A DNA stretch of 64,000 nucleotides, taken from contig NZ_JADIJE010000006.1 in NCBI RefSeq assembly GCF_015278315.1, positions 186,001-250,000 on the forward strand, given 5' to 3'. The position numbers and the translations under genes are program-made. The DNA is from Microbacterium ureisolvens (lineage in GTDB: Bacteria > Actinomycetota > Actinomycetes > Actinomycetales > Microbacteriaceae). The notes under the pieces are model-generated. The model had not been told where the DNA came from and ran no database searches. It was given only the letters and a program-made list of their open reading frames with translations. Position 1 is the first letter of the stretch; each line of letters begins with the position of its first letter. Positions 43,386 to 51,186 of this stretch are shown here, in pieces.

Positions 43386-44612
43386 ATGAGTCGCCTCCGT
43401 CCCCTCGATCAGTCGAGCAAGCTCCAGAACGTTCTCTACGAGATCCGCGGGGCGGCACTGGCCGAGGCGGACCGGCTGCAGGACGAGGGTCACACCATCC
43501 TCAAGCTCAACACCGGCAACCCGGCGGTGTTCGGATTCGAGGCGCCGTTCCAGATCGTGCGCGACATGATCGAGGCGGTCCCTCACGCCCACGGCTACAG
43601 CGACAGCAAGGGCATCATGTCGGCCCGCCGTGCGGTCGTCTCACGCTACGAGCAGGTGCCGGGCTTCCCGCAGTTCGACCCCGACGACGTGTACCTCGGC
43701 AACGGCGTGTCCGAGCTCATCACGATGACGATGCAGGCACTGCTCGACGAGGGCGATGAGGTGCTGATCCCGGCGCCGGACTACCCGCTCTGGACGGCCA
43801 TGACGAGTCTCGCGGGCGGCACCCCGGTGCACTACCGCTGCGACCCCGATGACGAGTGGCAGCCCTCGCTGGACGACATCCGCGAGAAGATCACGCCCCG
43901 CACCAAGGCGATCGTGGTGATCAACCCGAACAATCCCACCGGCGCGGTGTACTCGCGCGAGGTGCTCGAAGGCATCGTCGAGATCGCACGCGAGAACTCG
44001 CTCCTGCTGCTCTCCGACGAGATCTACGACCGCATCCTCTTCGACGGTGCGCAGCACATCCCGCTGGCGACCCTCGCCCCCGACCTGCTCTGCCTGACCT
44101 TCAACGGCCTGTCCAAGACCTATCGCGTCGCCGGGTACCGCTCGGGCTGGCTCGTCATCACCGGGCCGAAGAAGCACGCGGCGGGCTTCCTCGAGGGCAT
44201 CCAGCTGCTCGCGTCCACGCGCCTGTGCCCGAACGTCCCGGCGCAGCACGCCGTGCAGGCCGCGCTCTCGGGCGTGCAGTCCATCGATGCGCTCATCGCC
44301 CCCGAAGGCCGGCTGCACGAGCAGCGGGACGCCGCGTGGGAGGGCCTGGAGCGCATCCCCGGCGTGACGTGCCTGAAGCCGAAGGGCGCGCTGTACGCGT
44401 TCCCGCGGCTCGACCCGAACGTCCACGAGATCCACGACGACGCCAAGCTCGTCTACGACTTCCTCGTCGCCGAGCACGTCCTGCTGGTGCAGGGGACCGG
44501 CTTCAACTGGCCGACGCCCGACCACCTGCGCATCGTGACGCTGCCCGAGGCGCGCGTCCTGTCGGAGGCCGTCGAGCGGCTCGGCAACTTCCTGGCGTCG
44601 TACAAGCAGTGA
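43386..44612 (+). CDS. alaA: pyridoxal-phosphate aminotransferase, AlaA-like
   Basis: This is a 408-residue class I aminotransferase: LNTGNPAVFGFEAP at the start, YSDSKGIMSARRAVV, VYLGNGVSELITMTMQALLDEGDEVL, the NPNNPTGAVYS motif near residue 182, SDEIYDRI with the Asp that holds the cofactor ring nitrogen, and SKTYRVAGYRSGW with the PLP-binding Lys near 244. This set matches glutamate-pyruvate aminotransferase AlaA and its actinobacterial AspC homologues, so alanine synthesis is likely, though other acceptors are possible. TATCCT (43374-43379) lies 6 nt before the ATG. A hairpin made of two inverted octamers ends the gene. Confidence 0.87.
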   Translation: MSRLRPLDQSSKLQNVLYEIRGAALAEADRLQDEGHTILKLNTGNPAVFGFEAPFQIVRDMIEAVPHAHGYSDSKGIMSARRAVVSRYEQVPGFPQFDPDDVYLGNGVSELITMTMQALLDEGDEVLIPAPDYPLWTAMTSLAGGTPVHYRCDPDDEWQPSLDDIREKITPRTKAIVVINPNNPTGAVYSREVLEGIVEIARENSLLLLSDEIYDRILFDGAQHIPLATLAPDLLCLTFNGLSKTYRVAGYRSGWLVITGPKKHAAGFLEGIQLLASTRLCPNVPAQHAVQAALSGVQSIDALIAPEGRLHEQRDAAWEGLERIPGVTCLKPKGALYAFPRLDPNVHEIHDDAKLVYDFLVAEHVLLVQGTGFNWPTPDHLRIVTLPEARVLSEAVERLGNFLASYKQ

Positions 44613-44618
44613 CGGGGG

Positions 44619-44643
44619 CGGATGCCGCGACCCGCGGCATCCG
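44619..44643 (+). terminator. hairpin after the aminotransferase, built from two inverted octamers
   Basis: CGGATGCCGCG (44619-44629) pairs perfectly with CGCGGCATCCG (44633-44643) across a 3-nt ACC loop, 6 nt after the stop codon. Both arms contain the octamer that is over-represented across the window. Confidence 0.6.
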
Positions 44644-44687
44644 TCAACCCCCTCGCCCTGCCGCACCCGCAGTCATAGCGTCGGGTC

Positions 44688-45041
44688 ATGTCCATCGAAC
44701 TGAACCAGCCGGCGCTGCGCCACGCGCGCGCGCTCATCCGTGACGGCAAGGTCGTCCGAGATGAACGCGACGCCTGGTCCGAGGCGGCGCCCACGGCCGA
44801 CGAGGAGAACTCGTTCATCGAGCGCGAGGGATGGACCGAGTACTCCCACTGGCACCTCGGCATCGACCGTGACGAGAACCACGAGACCAAGGGGGCGTAC
44901 TCATTCCCCTTCGGCGACTTCAAGAAGGTGCACCGGTCGGGCGTCATCTCGGCGGAGAGCCGCGCTGGACAGCACGATCACGACGAGATCCGGGACGCCC
45001 TGAAGGGACTGCTGGACCTCATCGACGAGGATGGCGACTGA
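44688..45041 (+). CDS. small acidic conserved hypothetical protein
   Basis: This is a 117-residue soluble protein with the short blocks ARALIRDGKVVRDERDAWSE, EENSFIEREGWTEYSHWHLG and ETKGAYSFPFGDFKKVHRSGV, then an acidic helical end (HDEIRDALKGLLDLIDED). From memory, similar small proteins occur widely in actinobacteria, but no function is known. The compact aromatic and His content (YSHWHLG) suggests a folded domain. TAGCGT (44676-44681) lies 6 nt before the ATG, supporting the start and a leaderless mRNA. No operon partner. Confidence 0.68.
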   Translation: MSIELNQPALRHARALIRDGKVVRDERDAWSEAAPTADEENSFIEREGWTEYSHWHLGIDRDENHETKGAYSFPFGDFKKVHRSGVISAESRAGQHDHDEIRDALKGLLDLIDEDGD

Positions 45042-45104
45042 GGTCGCGACCACCCGCGGCGGCGTCCGCGTTCGTTGCCGGTGACTCGCCGCGGAGTCGC
45101 CGCC

Positions 45105-45542
45105 TCAGAGGAGGGCGAGTGAGGTCGCGCGCCAGCGCCCGTCCATGCCCTCGATCCGTACGGCGAGTGCCCGCGTCCGCGCGGGCCCGCGCACCACTAC
45201 GACCGCCTCGATGATGCCGTCGGCCGGTGAGGACTCGTGCACCGACATGATCGTGTGCACGGGCCGCCGAGCCGCCGCGCCGCGCGCGCTGCGCGCCCTG
45301 GCGGCGAGGTTGGCCCTCGTCACGAGCTTGCGGTACGCATCCTCGGTGAGCCAGCGAGCGAGCTGATCGACCTCGCGCACGCCGGCGAACACCTCCAGCA
45401 CGCCGAGCGTGAGGTTGCGCAGGAACGGCTCCGGCGGTGGGAGCGCGGTGGACGGCGTCCGCTGCGGCGCGAAGAACTCTGCGAGCTGCGTGCTGCGGGA
45501 CGCATAGGGTACGCGGGCGGTGCCCGCGGGCGTCGTTGCCAT
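45105..45542 (-). CDS. Rv3235-family protein
   Basis: This is a 145-residue protein with a disordered N-terminus, then PEPFLRNLTLGVLEVFAGVREVDQLARWLTEDAYRKLVTRANLAARAR. Then comes a beta-rich part (VHTIMSVHESSPADGIIEAVVVVRGPARTRALAVRIEGMDGRWRATSL). This helix-then-sheet pattern, with the closing W-R-A/C, is that of the Rv3235/DUF6459 family encoded near secA in actinobacteria. The function is unknown; the fold is NTF2-like by appearance. It faces a divergent unknown gene at 45671. Confidence 0.75.
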   Translation of the reverse strand: MATTPAGTARVPYASRSTQLAEFFAPQRTPSTALPPPEPFLRNLTLGVLEVFAGVREVDQLARWLTEDAYRKLVTRANLAARARSARGAAARRPVHTIMSVHESSPADGIIEAVVVVRGPARTRALAVRIEGMDGRWRATSLALL

Positions 45543-45670
45543 GGGTGCCTATCTCGACAGGGGGATGTCTTGGGGACAGTAGAACACACGGGGAACTCTC
45601 AGGAAAATCGAGCCCGGTCAGCTGTGGATAACTCGCGGTGCCACGCGCGGCTGTGCCCTACTCTCGCTGA

Positions 45671-46276
45671 GTGCGCTGGGACCGTTTCTTCGACGACCTC
45701 GAGGATCAGCTCGCCTCCGAGTGGGAGGCCGAGCGGGCGGCGCTGGACACCGAGGCGGAGCGCCTCCGGCTGTCGCGGGTGATGCTCGCGGAGCGCCTGA
45801 CGCTGCTCTCCGCCCGCGATGCGACGCCCGTGACGGCGTCGTTCGAGCTCCTGGACGGAGCGACGCTGCGGGCTGCCGTGACCGGCGTCGGCGCGGACTG
45901 GGTCGCGCTCGCGCCCGCCGAGGGGCCCGCCGGCGCGGTCGTCGCCCCGTTCTCCGCGCTGGTGGCGATCGGGATGCCGCATGCCGACCTGCTGCGCACC
46001 GCCCGGCCCTCGCCGCCCCGGTCACCGCTGGCCGACCGCCTCACCTTCGGCTTCGTGCTGCGCGACCTGGTGCGCCGCCGCGCCGGGGTCGCGGTGCACC
46101 TCGCTTCGGGCCGTCGCCTGACCGGCACGATCGATCGTGCCGGAGCGGACCACCTGGACCTCGCGCTTCACGAGCCGGGCGCACCCCGCCGCGCGGACGC
46201 GGTGGCGGGCTACCGCCTCGTGCCGTTCGCCGCGGTCGCGTGGATCCGCGCGGACGAGGCGCCGAACCTCCCCTGA
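45671..46276 (+). CDS. hypothetical protein with Sm/SH3-like repeat regions
   Basis: This is a 201-residue cytoplasmic protein. The N-terminal charged helix (RWDRFFDDLEDQLASEWEAERAAL) leads to two similar small beta segments: PVTASFELLDGATLRAAVTGVGADWVALA near residue 56 and GVAVHLASGRRLTGTIDRAGADHLDLAL near residue 138. These look like a duplicated Sm-like barrel separated by a helix. No known function. The GTG start is supported by TACTCT (45659-45664), 6 nt upstream. It is a conserved neighbour of the Rv3235-like gene in this group from memory, but this was not verified. Confidence 0.62.
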   Translation: MRWDRFFDDLEDQLASEWEAERAALDTEAERLRLSRVMLAERLTLLSARDATPVTASFELLDGATLRAAVTGVGADWVALAPAEGPAGAVVAPFSALVAIGMPHADLLRTARPSPPRSPLADRLTFGFVLRDLVRRRAGVAVHLASGRRLTGTIDRAGADHLDLALHEPGAPRRADAVAGYRLVPFAAVAWIRADEAPNLP

Positions 46277-46321
46277 ACGGGTGGCGGCTCGGGGAGTGCG
46301 CGCGGATCGGCGCGCGGACCC

Positions 46322-46603
46322 TCAGTCCGGATTGCGGACGATCCCGCTGCCCCAGAGCTCGGGAAAGCTCGCCGTCTGCGACTGGCGCCAGAGCGCCATA
46401 CGGCGCGCCTCCTCGGCCTGGTCGTCGAGGTACTCGCCGACGCTCGCCGCATCGACCCGCCACCGCGCCGGCGCGCCCACTCGCAGCCCGCGCAGCCGAC
46501 CCTCCATGACCAGAGCCATGACCTCGTCGACGGAGACGCCCAGCACCTCGGCCACCTGGGCCGGTGCCAGCAGACGCACGTCGGACGTCGGGTCATCGGG
46601 CAT
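46322..46603 (-). CDS. small helix-turn-helix (excisionase/BldC-like) DNA-binding protein
   Basis: This is a 93-residue protein with a MerR/excisionase-type winged helix: VRLLAPAQVAEVLGVSVDEVMALVMEGRLRGLRVGAPARWRVDAASVGEYLDDQ (given in parts: LLAPAQVAEVLGVS, then VMEGRLRGLRVG, then WRVDAASVGEYL). An acidic-to-polar tail (ARRMALWRQSQTASFPELWGSG) follows. The domain binds DNA as a dimer in relatives. It is divergent from the SAF gene, 98 bp away, and could regulate it. CATAAT (46615-46610) 6 nt before the ATG supports the start. Confidence 0.75.
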   Translation of the reverse strand: MPDDPTSDVRLLAPAQVAEVLGVSVDEVMALVMEGRLRGLRVGAPARWRVDAASVGEYLDDQAEEARRMALWRQSQTASFPELWGSGIVRNPD

Positions 46604-46701
46604 GCCCCCATTATGGACCCGCCCTTCGGGGAGGGGGCCGGGCCCGGAAGCCCTGTGGATAACGCCCGACACGCCCGGGCGGAGTGCGTGACGATGGACG
46701 C

Positions 46702-47334
46702 ATGACGGCCGCCAGCGACCCCTCCCGCACCCCGCGTCGAGCCTTCTGGGGCGACGCCCGATTCTTCCTCGGCGTGCTCCTCGTCGCGGCATCCGTCGTC
46801 GGCGTATGGCTCGTCGTCTCGGCAGCGCGCCAGACCGTTCCGGTGTACGCGGCAGCGCACACCATCGTCCCCGGCGAGGCGATCGGCGCGGCGGACCTGA
46901 AGGTGGTGGACGTCGCCCTCGGGCCGCTCGCCGGCACGTACCTGGCCCCCGACGACCTCGACGGTGCCGCGGTCGCCACCCGCACGATCGAGGCGGGCGA
47001 GCTCGTGCCCGCGGCATCCGTCGGCGATCCCGACTCGGCGCGCACCACCAGCGTGGTCGTGCGCAGCGCCGTCGATGTGCCGGCGTCGGTGGAGGCGGGG
47101 ACGATCGTGGAAGTGTGGTCGGCGCCGCCGCTCGAACAGGGAGCGTACGACGAGCCGCGCATCCTCGTCGCCGATGCGACCGTCGTCACGGTGAGCCGCG
47201 ACGACTCCATGATCGGCGGCGGCGCGGCAGCGCTCGAGATCGTCATCCCGCGCGCCGACGTCTCGGCGACGCTCGCGGCGATGGCCGACGGCTCGGCGCT
47301 CTCGATCGTCCCGACAACGGGCGCCGGCTCGTGA
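46702..47334 (+). CDS. SAF-domain protein (CpaB/RcpC-like) with membrane anchor
   Basis: This is a 210-residue protein. The N-terminal helix (FFLGVLLVAASVVGVWLVVS, about residues 16-36) anchors it, with the rest outside. A SAF domain follows (VPVYAAAHTIVPGEAIGAADLKVVDVALG to GAAVATRTIEAGELVPAASV), then a beta-rich C-terminal domain like that of CpaB/RcpC, a pilus-assembly component. The gene is coupled by a GTGA overlap to a MinD-like ATPase, as cpaB and cpaE genes associate in tad loci, but no secretion ATPase, pilin or TadB/C gene is in the window. The function is therefore open. Confidence 0.72.
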   Translation: MTAASDPSRTPRRAFWGDARFFLGVLLVAASVVGVWLVVSAARQTVPVYAAAHTIVPGEAIGAADLKVVDVALGPLAGTYLAPDDLDGAAVATRTIEAGELVPAASVGDPDSARTTSVVVRSAVDVPASVEAGTIVEVWSAPPLEQGAYDEPRILVADATVVTVSRDDSMIGGGAAALEIVIPRADVSATLAAMADGSALSIVPTTGAGS

Positions 47335-48644
47335 GGGTGGTCGTCGCGGTCGACGATGCCGCGCTCCTCGTGGAAGGCCTGCTACGAGAGGGGATCGATG
47401 TCATCGCGCAGGTCGCGGCATCCGCGCCGGCGCTCGCCGCGGCGGACGGGATGCTGGGGGCCGAGGCCGCGACGATGCTGCAGGCGCTCGCCGATGCCGA
47501 CGCGCTGGTGGTCGAGGTGTCGCGTGCCACGATGTCGCCGACGGTCGTCGCGCTGTGTGACCGCGCCGCGACCCGGGTGCTCCCGCTCGTCGAGGATGCG
47601 GCAGGGGAGCGGCTCGCTGCGGCCTGCGGGCTCGAGGCGCCGCTTCATCGGAGCACCGAGCCCTGGCGCATCGCGGAGGCGCTCGGGGCGAGCCCGGCCG
47701 CACCGGCTTCACCGGCGGCGCCGCGCGTCGACCCCAAGGTGATCGCGGTGTGGGGACCGGCCGGCGCGCCCGGGCGGTCCACCGTCGCGGTCGAGCTGGC
47801 GGTCGAGCTCGCGCGCGGCGGGCGGCACGTCGCCCTCGTCGACGCCGATACTCACGCGCCGTCGCTCGCACTCACCCTCGGGCTCGCCGACGAGGGTCCG
47901 GGCTTCGCGGCCGCGTGCCGTCAGGCCGAGCTCGGCGGGCTCGATGCGCATGAGCTCACCCGCATCGCCATCCCGCTCGGACGCATCGGCGTGGAGGTGC
48001 TCACCGGCATCAACCGCCCGTCGCGGTGGCCCGAGCTCAGCGAGCGCCGGGTCTCGGCCGCGCTGGGCGCGTGCCGCGCGTGGGCGGAGTACACGGTCGT
48101 CGATGTCGCGGCCTCGCTCGAGCGCGACGAGGAGATCGTGAGCGACCTCGAGGGCCCGCGGCGCAACGCGGCCACGATCGCCGCGCTGCGCAGCGCAGAC
48201 CTGGTCGTCGCCGTGGTCGCGGCCGATCCCGTCGGCGTCTCGCGCTTCCTCCGCGGTCACGCCGATCTCCGCGCGACGATCGGCGCGACCCCCGTGGCGG
48301 TGCTCGCGAACCGCCTGCGACCGGGCACCCTCGGCATCGACGCGCGCGGCCAGGTGCGGCGCACGCTCGATCGGTTCGGAGGCATCCACGATGTGTGGTT
48401 CCTCCCGCAAGACCCCAGGTCCGCCGATGCCGCGATCCTGGCGTCGCTTCCGGTCGCCGAGGTGGCGCCGCGCTCGCCGCTGACCCTCGCGATGCGGAGA
48501 TTCGTCGGTGAGGCGCTCGTGCCCGCTCCGGAGCCCGAGCGCGGCGCGCGAGCCCGGCGGCGCGGCATCCGTCACTCCGCCGGTGACCGAAGGGAGCACG
48601 CCGCGCCGGAACCGTCCGTCGGTGTCGGCGCGCCGGTGGGATGA
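47331..48644 (+). CDS. MinD/CpaE-like ATPase with Arg in place of the P-loop Lys
   Basis: This is a 437-residue protein. Residues 1-125 form an N-terminal receiver-like domain (VRVVVAVDDAALLVEGLLREGIDV). The ATPase domain then begins VIAVWGPAGAPGRSTVAVELAVELA near residue 139, with LVDADTHAPSLALTLGL after it. The P-loop reads GAPGRST, so the usual Lys is Arg, as in some CpaE-type ATPases where this residue varies. Later motifs include TVVDVAASLERDEE and VVAADPVGVSRFL. The tail is Arg-rich. The GTG start at 47331 overlaps the SAF gene stop. Nucleotide binding is likely, hydrolysis uncertain. Confidence 0.75.
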   Translation: MRVVVAVDDAALLVEGLLREGIDVIAQVAASAPALAAADGMLGAEAATMLQALADADALVVEVSRATMSPTVVALCDRAATRVLPLVEDAAGERLAAACGLEAPLHRSTEPWRIAEALGASPAAPASPAAPRVDPKVIAVWGPAGAPGRSTVAVELAVELARGGRHVALVDADTHAPSLALTLGLADEGPGFAAACRQAELGGLDAHELTRIAIPLGRIGVEVLTGINRPSRWPELSERRVSAALGACRAWAEYTVVDVAASLERDEEIVSDLEGPRRNAATIAALRSADLVVAVVAADPVGVSRFLRGHADLRATIGATPVAVLANRLRPGTLGIDARGQVRRTLDRFGGIHDVWFLPQDPRSADAAILASLPVAEVAPRSPLTLAMRRFVGEALVPAPEPERGARARRRGIRHSAGDRREHAAPEPSVGVGAPVG

Positions 48645-48667
48645 GCTGGGCGCTCTAGGCTGGGTGG

Positions 48668-50152
48668 GTGTCGACCCTCAGCGATCTCGTCTACGCCCAG
48701 GGCCGCTCCAGCGAAGAGGACGTGGAGTGGCTGCACCGTCTCGCGGGGGACGGCCAGCTCCTCGCCGATCTGGCGTTCGCCGACATCGTGCTGTGGGTGC
48801 CGACCTCCGATGACGCGTTCGTGGCGGTCGCCCACACCCGCCCGGGCGGCGCCGCCACGCTCTTCTACCGCGACATCGTCGGAGACCGGGTGCGCCCGCA
48901 GTGGCGCACGCAGGTGCGCGAGGCGTTCCAGAGCGGCCGCATCGTCGACTCCGCCTCGCCCGACTGGTTCGAGGAGACGCCCACGCGTGTGCGCGCCGTT
49001 CCGGTCGCCCGCAAGCACGGCAGCGAGGTCACCGTCCTCGGGGTGCTGACCCGCCACACGAACCTCGGCGAGGCGCGCACGCCGTCGCGTCAGCAGATCA
49101 CGTTCAACGACTGCGCCGACGACCTGTTCGGCATGATCGCCTCGGGCGACTTCCCCGACCTCACCGCGCCCACGTCGCCGCGCCGCGGCGCCCCGCGCGC
49201 GTCGGACGGGCTCGTCCGCCTCGACGTCGACGGCATCACGACGTTCGCGAGCCCGAACGCCCTCTCGGCGTTCAACCGCCTCGGCTTCGACGACGAGCTG
49301 GAGGGGGAGTCGCTGGTCGAGGTCGTGACCGGCATCCTTCCCACCAAGCGGCAGTTCGACGAGTCACTGCCGGTCGTCGTCACCGGGCGCGCACCCTGGC
49401 GCGCCGATCTGGAGGCGCGCGGCGTGACGGTGTCGCTGCGGACCATTCCGCTCCGCGACCAGGGCACGCGCATCGGCGCGATCGTCCTGTGCCGCGACGT
49501 GACCGAGATCCGCCACCAGGAGCAGGAGCTCATCACCAAGGACGCGACGATCCGCGAGATCCACCACCGCGTCAAGAACAACCTGCAGACCGTCGCCTCG
49601 CTGCTGCGCATCCAGGCGCGTCGCTCGCACACCGAGGAAGCCCGAGAAGCCCTCACCCAGGCCATGCGACGCGTGTCGGCGATCGCCGTCGTGCACGACA
49701 CCCTGTCGGAGGGGCTCGCGCAGAACGTGGACTTCGACGAGGTGTTCGCCCGCGTGCTGAAGCTCGTGGCCGAGGTCGCGGCCGCGCCGAACACCCGGGC
49801 GAAGACGCACTCGAGCGGGCGCTTCGGCACGCTGCCCAGCGAATACGCGACGCCGCTGGCCCTGGCTCTCACCGAACTCGTCACGAATGCCGTCGAGCAC
49901 GGCCTGGCGGGCCAGGAGGGCGACGTGGAGATCATCGCCGAGCGCAGCGACGAGCGGCTGGAGGTGCGCGTGCGCGACACCGGCTCGGGACTGCCCGAGG
50001 GTCAGGTCGGGCGCGGTCTCGGCACGCAGATCGTGCGCACCCTCATCCAGGGCGAGCTCGGCGGCACCATCGACTGGCACACCATCATGGGCAGCGGCAC
50101 CGAGGTGACCATCGAGATCCCGCTGCGCTACATCGAGCGCGCGAAGGCCTGA
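48668..50152 (+). CDS. pdtaS: sensor histidine kinase PdtaS
   Basis: This is a 494-residue soluble kinase: a GAF-like N-terminal domain (about 1-150), a PAS-like domain (about 180-280), then HisKA_2 with REIHHRVKNNLQTVASLLR (His299/His300, one being the phospho-acceptor). The ATPase domain has ALTELVTNAVEHGL and VRDTGSGLPEGQVGRGLGTQIV. It matches mycobacterial PdtaS (Rv3220c), which signals to the antiterminator-type regulator PdtaR. As in M. tuberculosis, whiB1 is the convergent neighbour. TAGGCT (48656-48661) lies 6 nt before the GTG. PdtaR itself is not encoded in the window. Confidence 0.92.
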   Translation: MSTLSDLVYAQGRSSEEDVEWLHRLAGDGQLLADLAFADIVLWVPTSDDAFVAVAHTRPGGAATLFYRDIVGDRVRPQWRTQVREAFQSGRIVDSASPDWFEETPTRVRAVPVARKHGSEVTVLGVLTRHTNLGEARTPSRQQITFNDCADDLFGMIASGDFPDLTAPTSPRRGAPRASDGLVRLDVDGITTFASPNALSAFNRLGFDDELEGESLVEVVTGILPTKRQFDESLPVVVTGRAPWRADLEARGVTVSLRTIPLRDQGTRIGAIVLCRDVTEIRHQEQELITKDATIREIHHRVKNNLQTVASLLRIQARRSHTEEAREALTQAMRRVSAIAVVHDTLSEGLAQNVDFDEVFARVLKLVAEVAAAPNTRAKTHSSGRFGTLPSEYATPLALALTELVTNAVEHGLAGQEGDVEIIAERSDERLEVRVRDTGSGLPEGQVGRGLGTQIVRTLIQGELGGTIDWHTIMGSGTEVTIEIPLRYIERAKA

Positions 50153-50155
50153 CAG

Positions 50156-50194
50156 CGCAGAGCGGATGCCGCGGGTCGCGGCATCCGCTCTGCG
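50156..50194. terminator. strong hairpin between pdtaS and whiB1, built from inverted octamers
   Basis: A perfect 18-bp stem (50156-50173 with 50177-50194) closes on a 3-nt GGT loop. It starts 4 nt after the pdtaS stop and lies 25 nt beyond the convergent whiB1 stop, so it can serve both. The arms contain CGGATGCC and GGCATCCG. Confidence 0.78.
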
Positions 50195-50219
50195 AATGCG
50201 TCGTCGGTCTCGACGTGTG

Positions 50220-50468
50220 TCAGGAGGCGCGGCGGGCGCGTGCGGCGCGGCGCTTGAGGGCGCGGCGCTCGTCTTCGGACAGACCGCCCCACACGCCCGA
50301 GTCCTGACCGGTCTCGAGGGCGTACTGCAGGCAGATCTCGGTGACGGTGCAGCGCGCGCACACCGACTTGGCCTTCTCGATCTGATCGACGGCCGGGCCG
50401 GTGTTCCCCACGGGGAAGAACAGTTCGGGGTCGACGGTCAGGCAGGCGGCCTTGTCGCGCCAGTCCAT
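50220..50468 (-). CDS. whiB1: WhiB-family Fe-S transcription factor WhiB1
   Basis: This is an 82-residue regulator that opens MDWRDKAACLTVDPELFFPVG and carries the cluster ligands Cys9, Cys37, Cys40 and Cys46 (C-X27-C-X2-C-X5-C). GVWGG (58-62) and a basic ERRALKRRAARARRAS tail follow. The opening and spacing match WhiB1, an essential regulator in mycobacteria that binds the primary sigma factor and is disturbed by nitric oxide. AAGGAG precedes the ATG. The long (about 250 bp) upstream region contains a palindrome at 50538-50552. Confidence 0.95.
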   Translation of the reverse strand: MDWRDKAACLTVDPELFFPVGNTGPAVDQIEKAKSVCARCTVTEICLQYALETGQDSGVWGGLSEDERRALKRRAARARRAS

Positions 50469-50715
50469 GGTGGTGCTCCTTGTAACAGAGGGGTGGGGAA
50501 AAAGGGCTCGGTTCGGGTCCGGTACCCTGTGGGATGTGCGAGATGATCTCGCCCCACGTCGCTGTGGGAGCACACGGCTTCACCAATCGTCCCATAGCGG
50601 TTTACCTGAATCAAGGGTTCACCGGCGGGTTTGTGTAGGTCTTCCTGAGTGTTCCCCCAGGGTGCTGGAGGGTTCGCACAAAAGCCATATCGGTCGAAGA
50701 GGGAGTCGTCGGAGA
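50469..50715. promoter_or_regulatory. long regulatory region between whiB1 and a divergent membrane protein
   Basis: These 247 bases are less GC-rich than the flanks. A perfect palindrome GCGAGAT-G-ATCTCGC at 50538-50552 lies about 80 nt before the whiB1 start. In M. tuberculosis whiB1 is controlled by CRP-family regulators, so this is a candidate site for such a protein, although it is not the usual TGTGA-N6-TCACA form. No confident promoter boxes were assigned. Confidence 0.45.
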
Positions 50716-51141
50716 ATGCGGACAAACCTGTCCGGAAGGGCCGCCGCCGTGCTGGTGGGACTCGAGGGACTGGGGCTCGCGGCGCTGACCGTGCGTGAGC
50801 TCGTGGCCATCCTCACCGGCGACACCGGCTCGCTCGAAAGCGCGATCGCCCTCCTGGTGCTGACGCTCGTCGGGGCCGTCGCCGTGATCGCCTTCGCTGT
50901 CGCGATCTGGCGCGGACAGTCATGGGGACGCTCCGGAGGCATCGTCACGCAGCTGCTGATCCTCGCGGTCGCCGTGGGCGCCGCGACGGGCGCCTTCGCC
51001 GCGCCGGCGCTCGCATGGGCGCTGGCGGTTCCCGCGCTCGTCGTGCTGGTGCTGCTCGTGCTGGCCGTGCGCGACGCCGGCAAGGCGGCGCGCCGCACCG
51101 ACGATGCCGACGGCGAGGCGCCGGGCGCGGCATCCCGCTGA
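50716..51141 (+). CDS. small four-helix membrane protein of unknown function
   Basis: This is a 141-residue protein that is almost wholly hydrophobic: four helices in AAVLVGLEGLGLAALTV, SAIALLVLTLVGAVAVIAFAVAIW, GIVTQLLILAVAVGAATGAFA and ALAWALAVPALVVLVLLVLAVRD. A short charged C-terminal tail ends in DGEAPGAASR. The conserved-looking loop WRGQSWGRSGGIVTQ lies between helices 2 and 3. Small proteins of this shape are common in actinobacteria, and no function is known. It is divergent from whiB1. Confidence 0.65.
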   Translation: MRTNLSGRAAAVLVGLEGLGLAALTVRELVAILTGDTGSLESAIALLVLTLVGAVAVIAFAVAIWRGQSWGRSGGIVTQLLILAVAVGAATGAFAAPALAWALAVPALVVLVLLVLAVRDAGKAARRTDDADGEAPGAASR

Positions 51142-51156
51142 TCTTTTCGGGGGCAG

Positions 51157-51184
51157 GCTGGCCGGCCGGCCGGCCGGCCGCGCG
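51157..51184. repeat. GGCC-rich simple repeat between convergent genes
   Basis: Consecutive GGCC units, about five in 28 bases, lie between the stops of the membrane-protein gene and bcp. Such self-complementary runs can form alternative hairpins and may act as a bidirectional terminator. Confidence 0.4.
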
Positions 51185-51186
51185 GG

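Noticed and set aside
47331-48644. A toxin-antitoxin or defence system around the SAF/MinD pair
   Set aside because: No toxin, nuclease, reverse transcriptase or phage gene is adjacent; the neighbours are core regulators.
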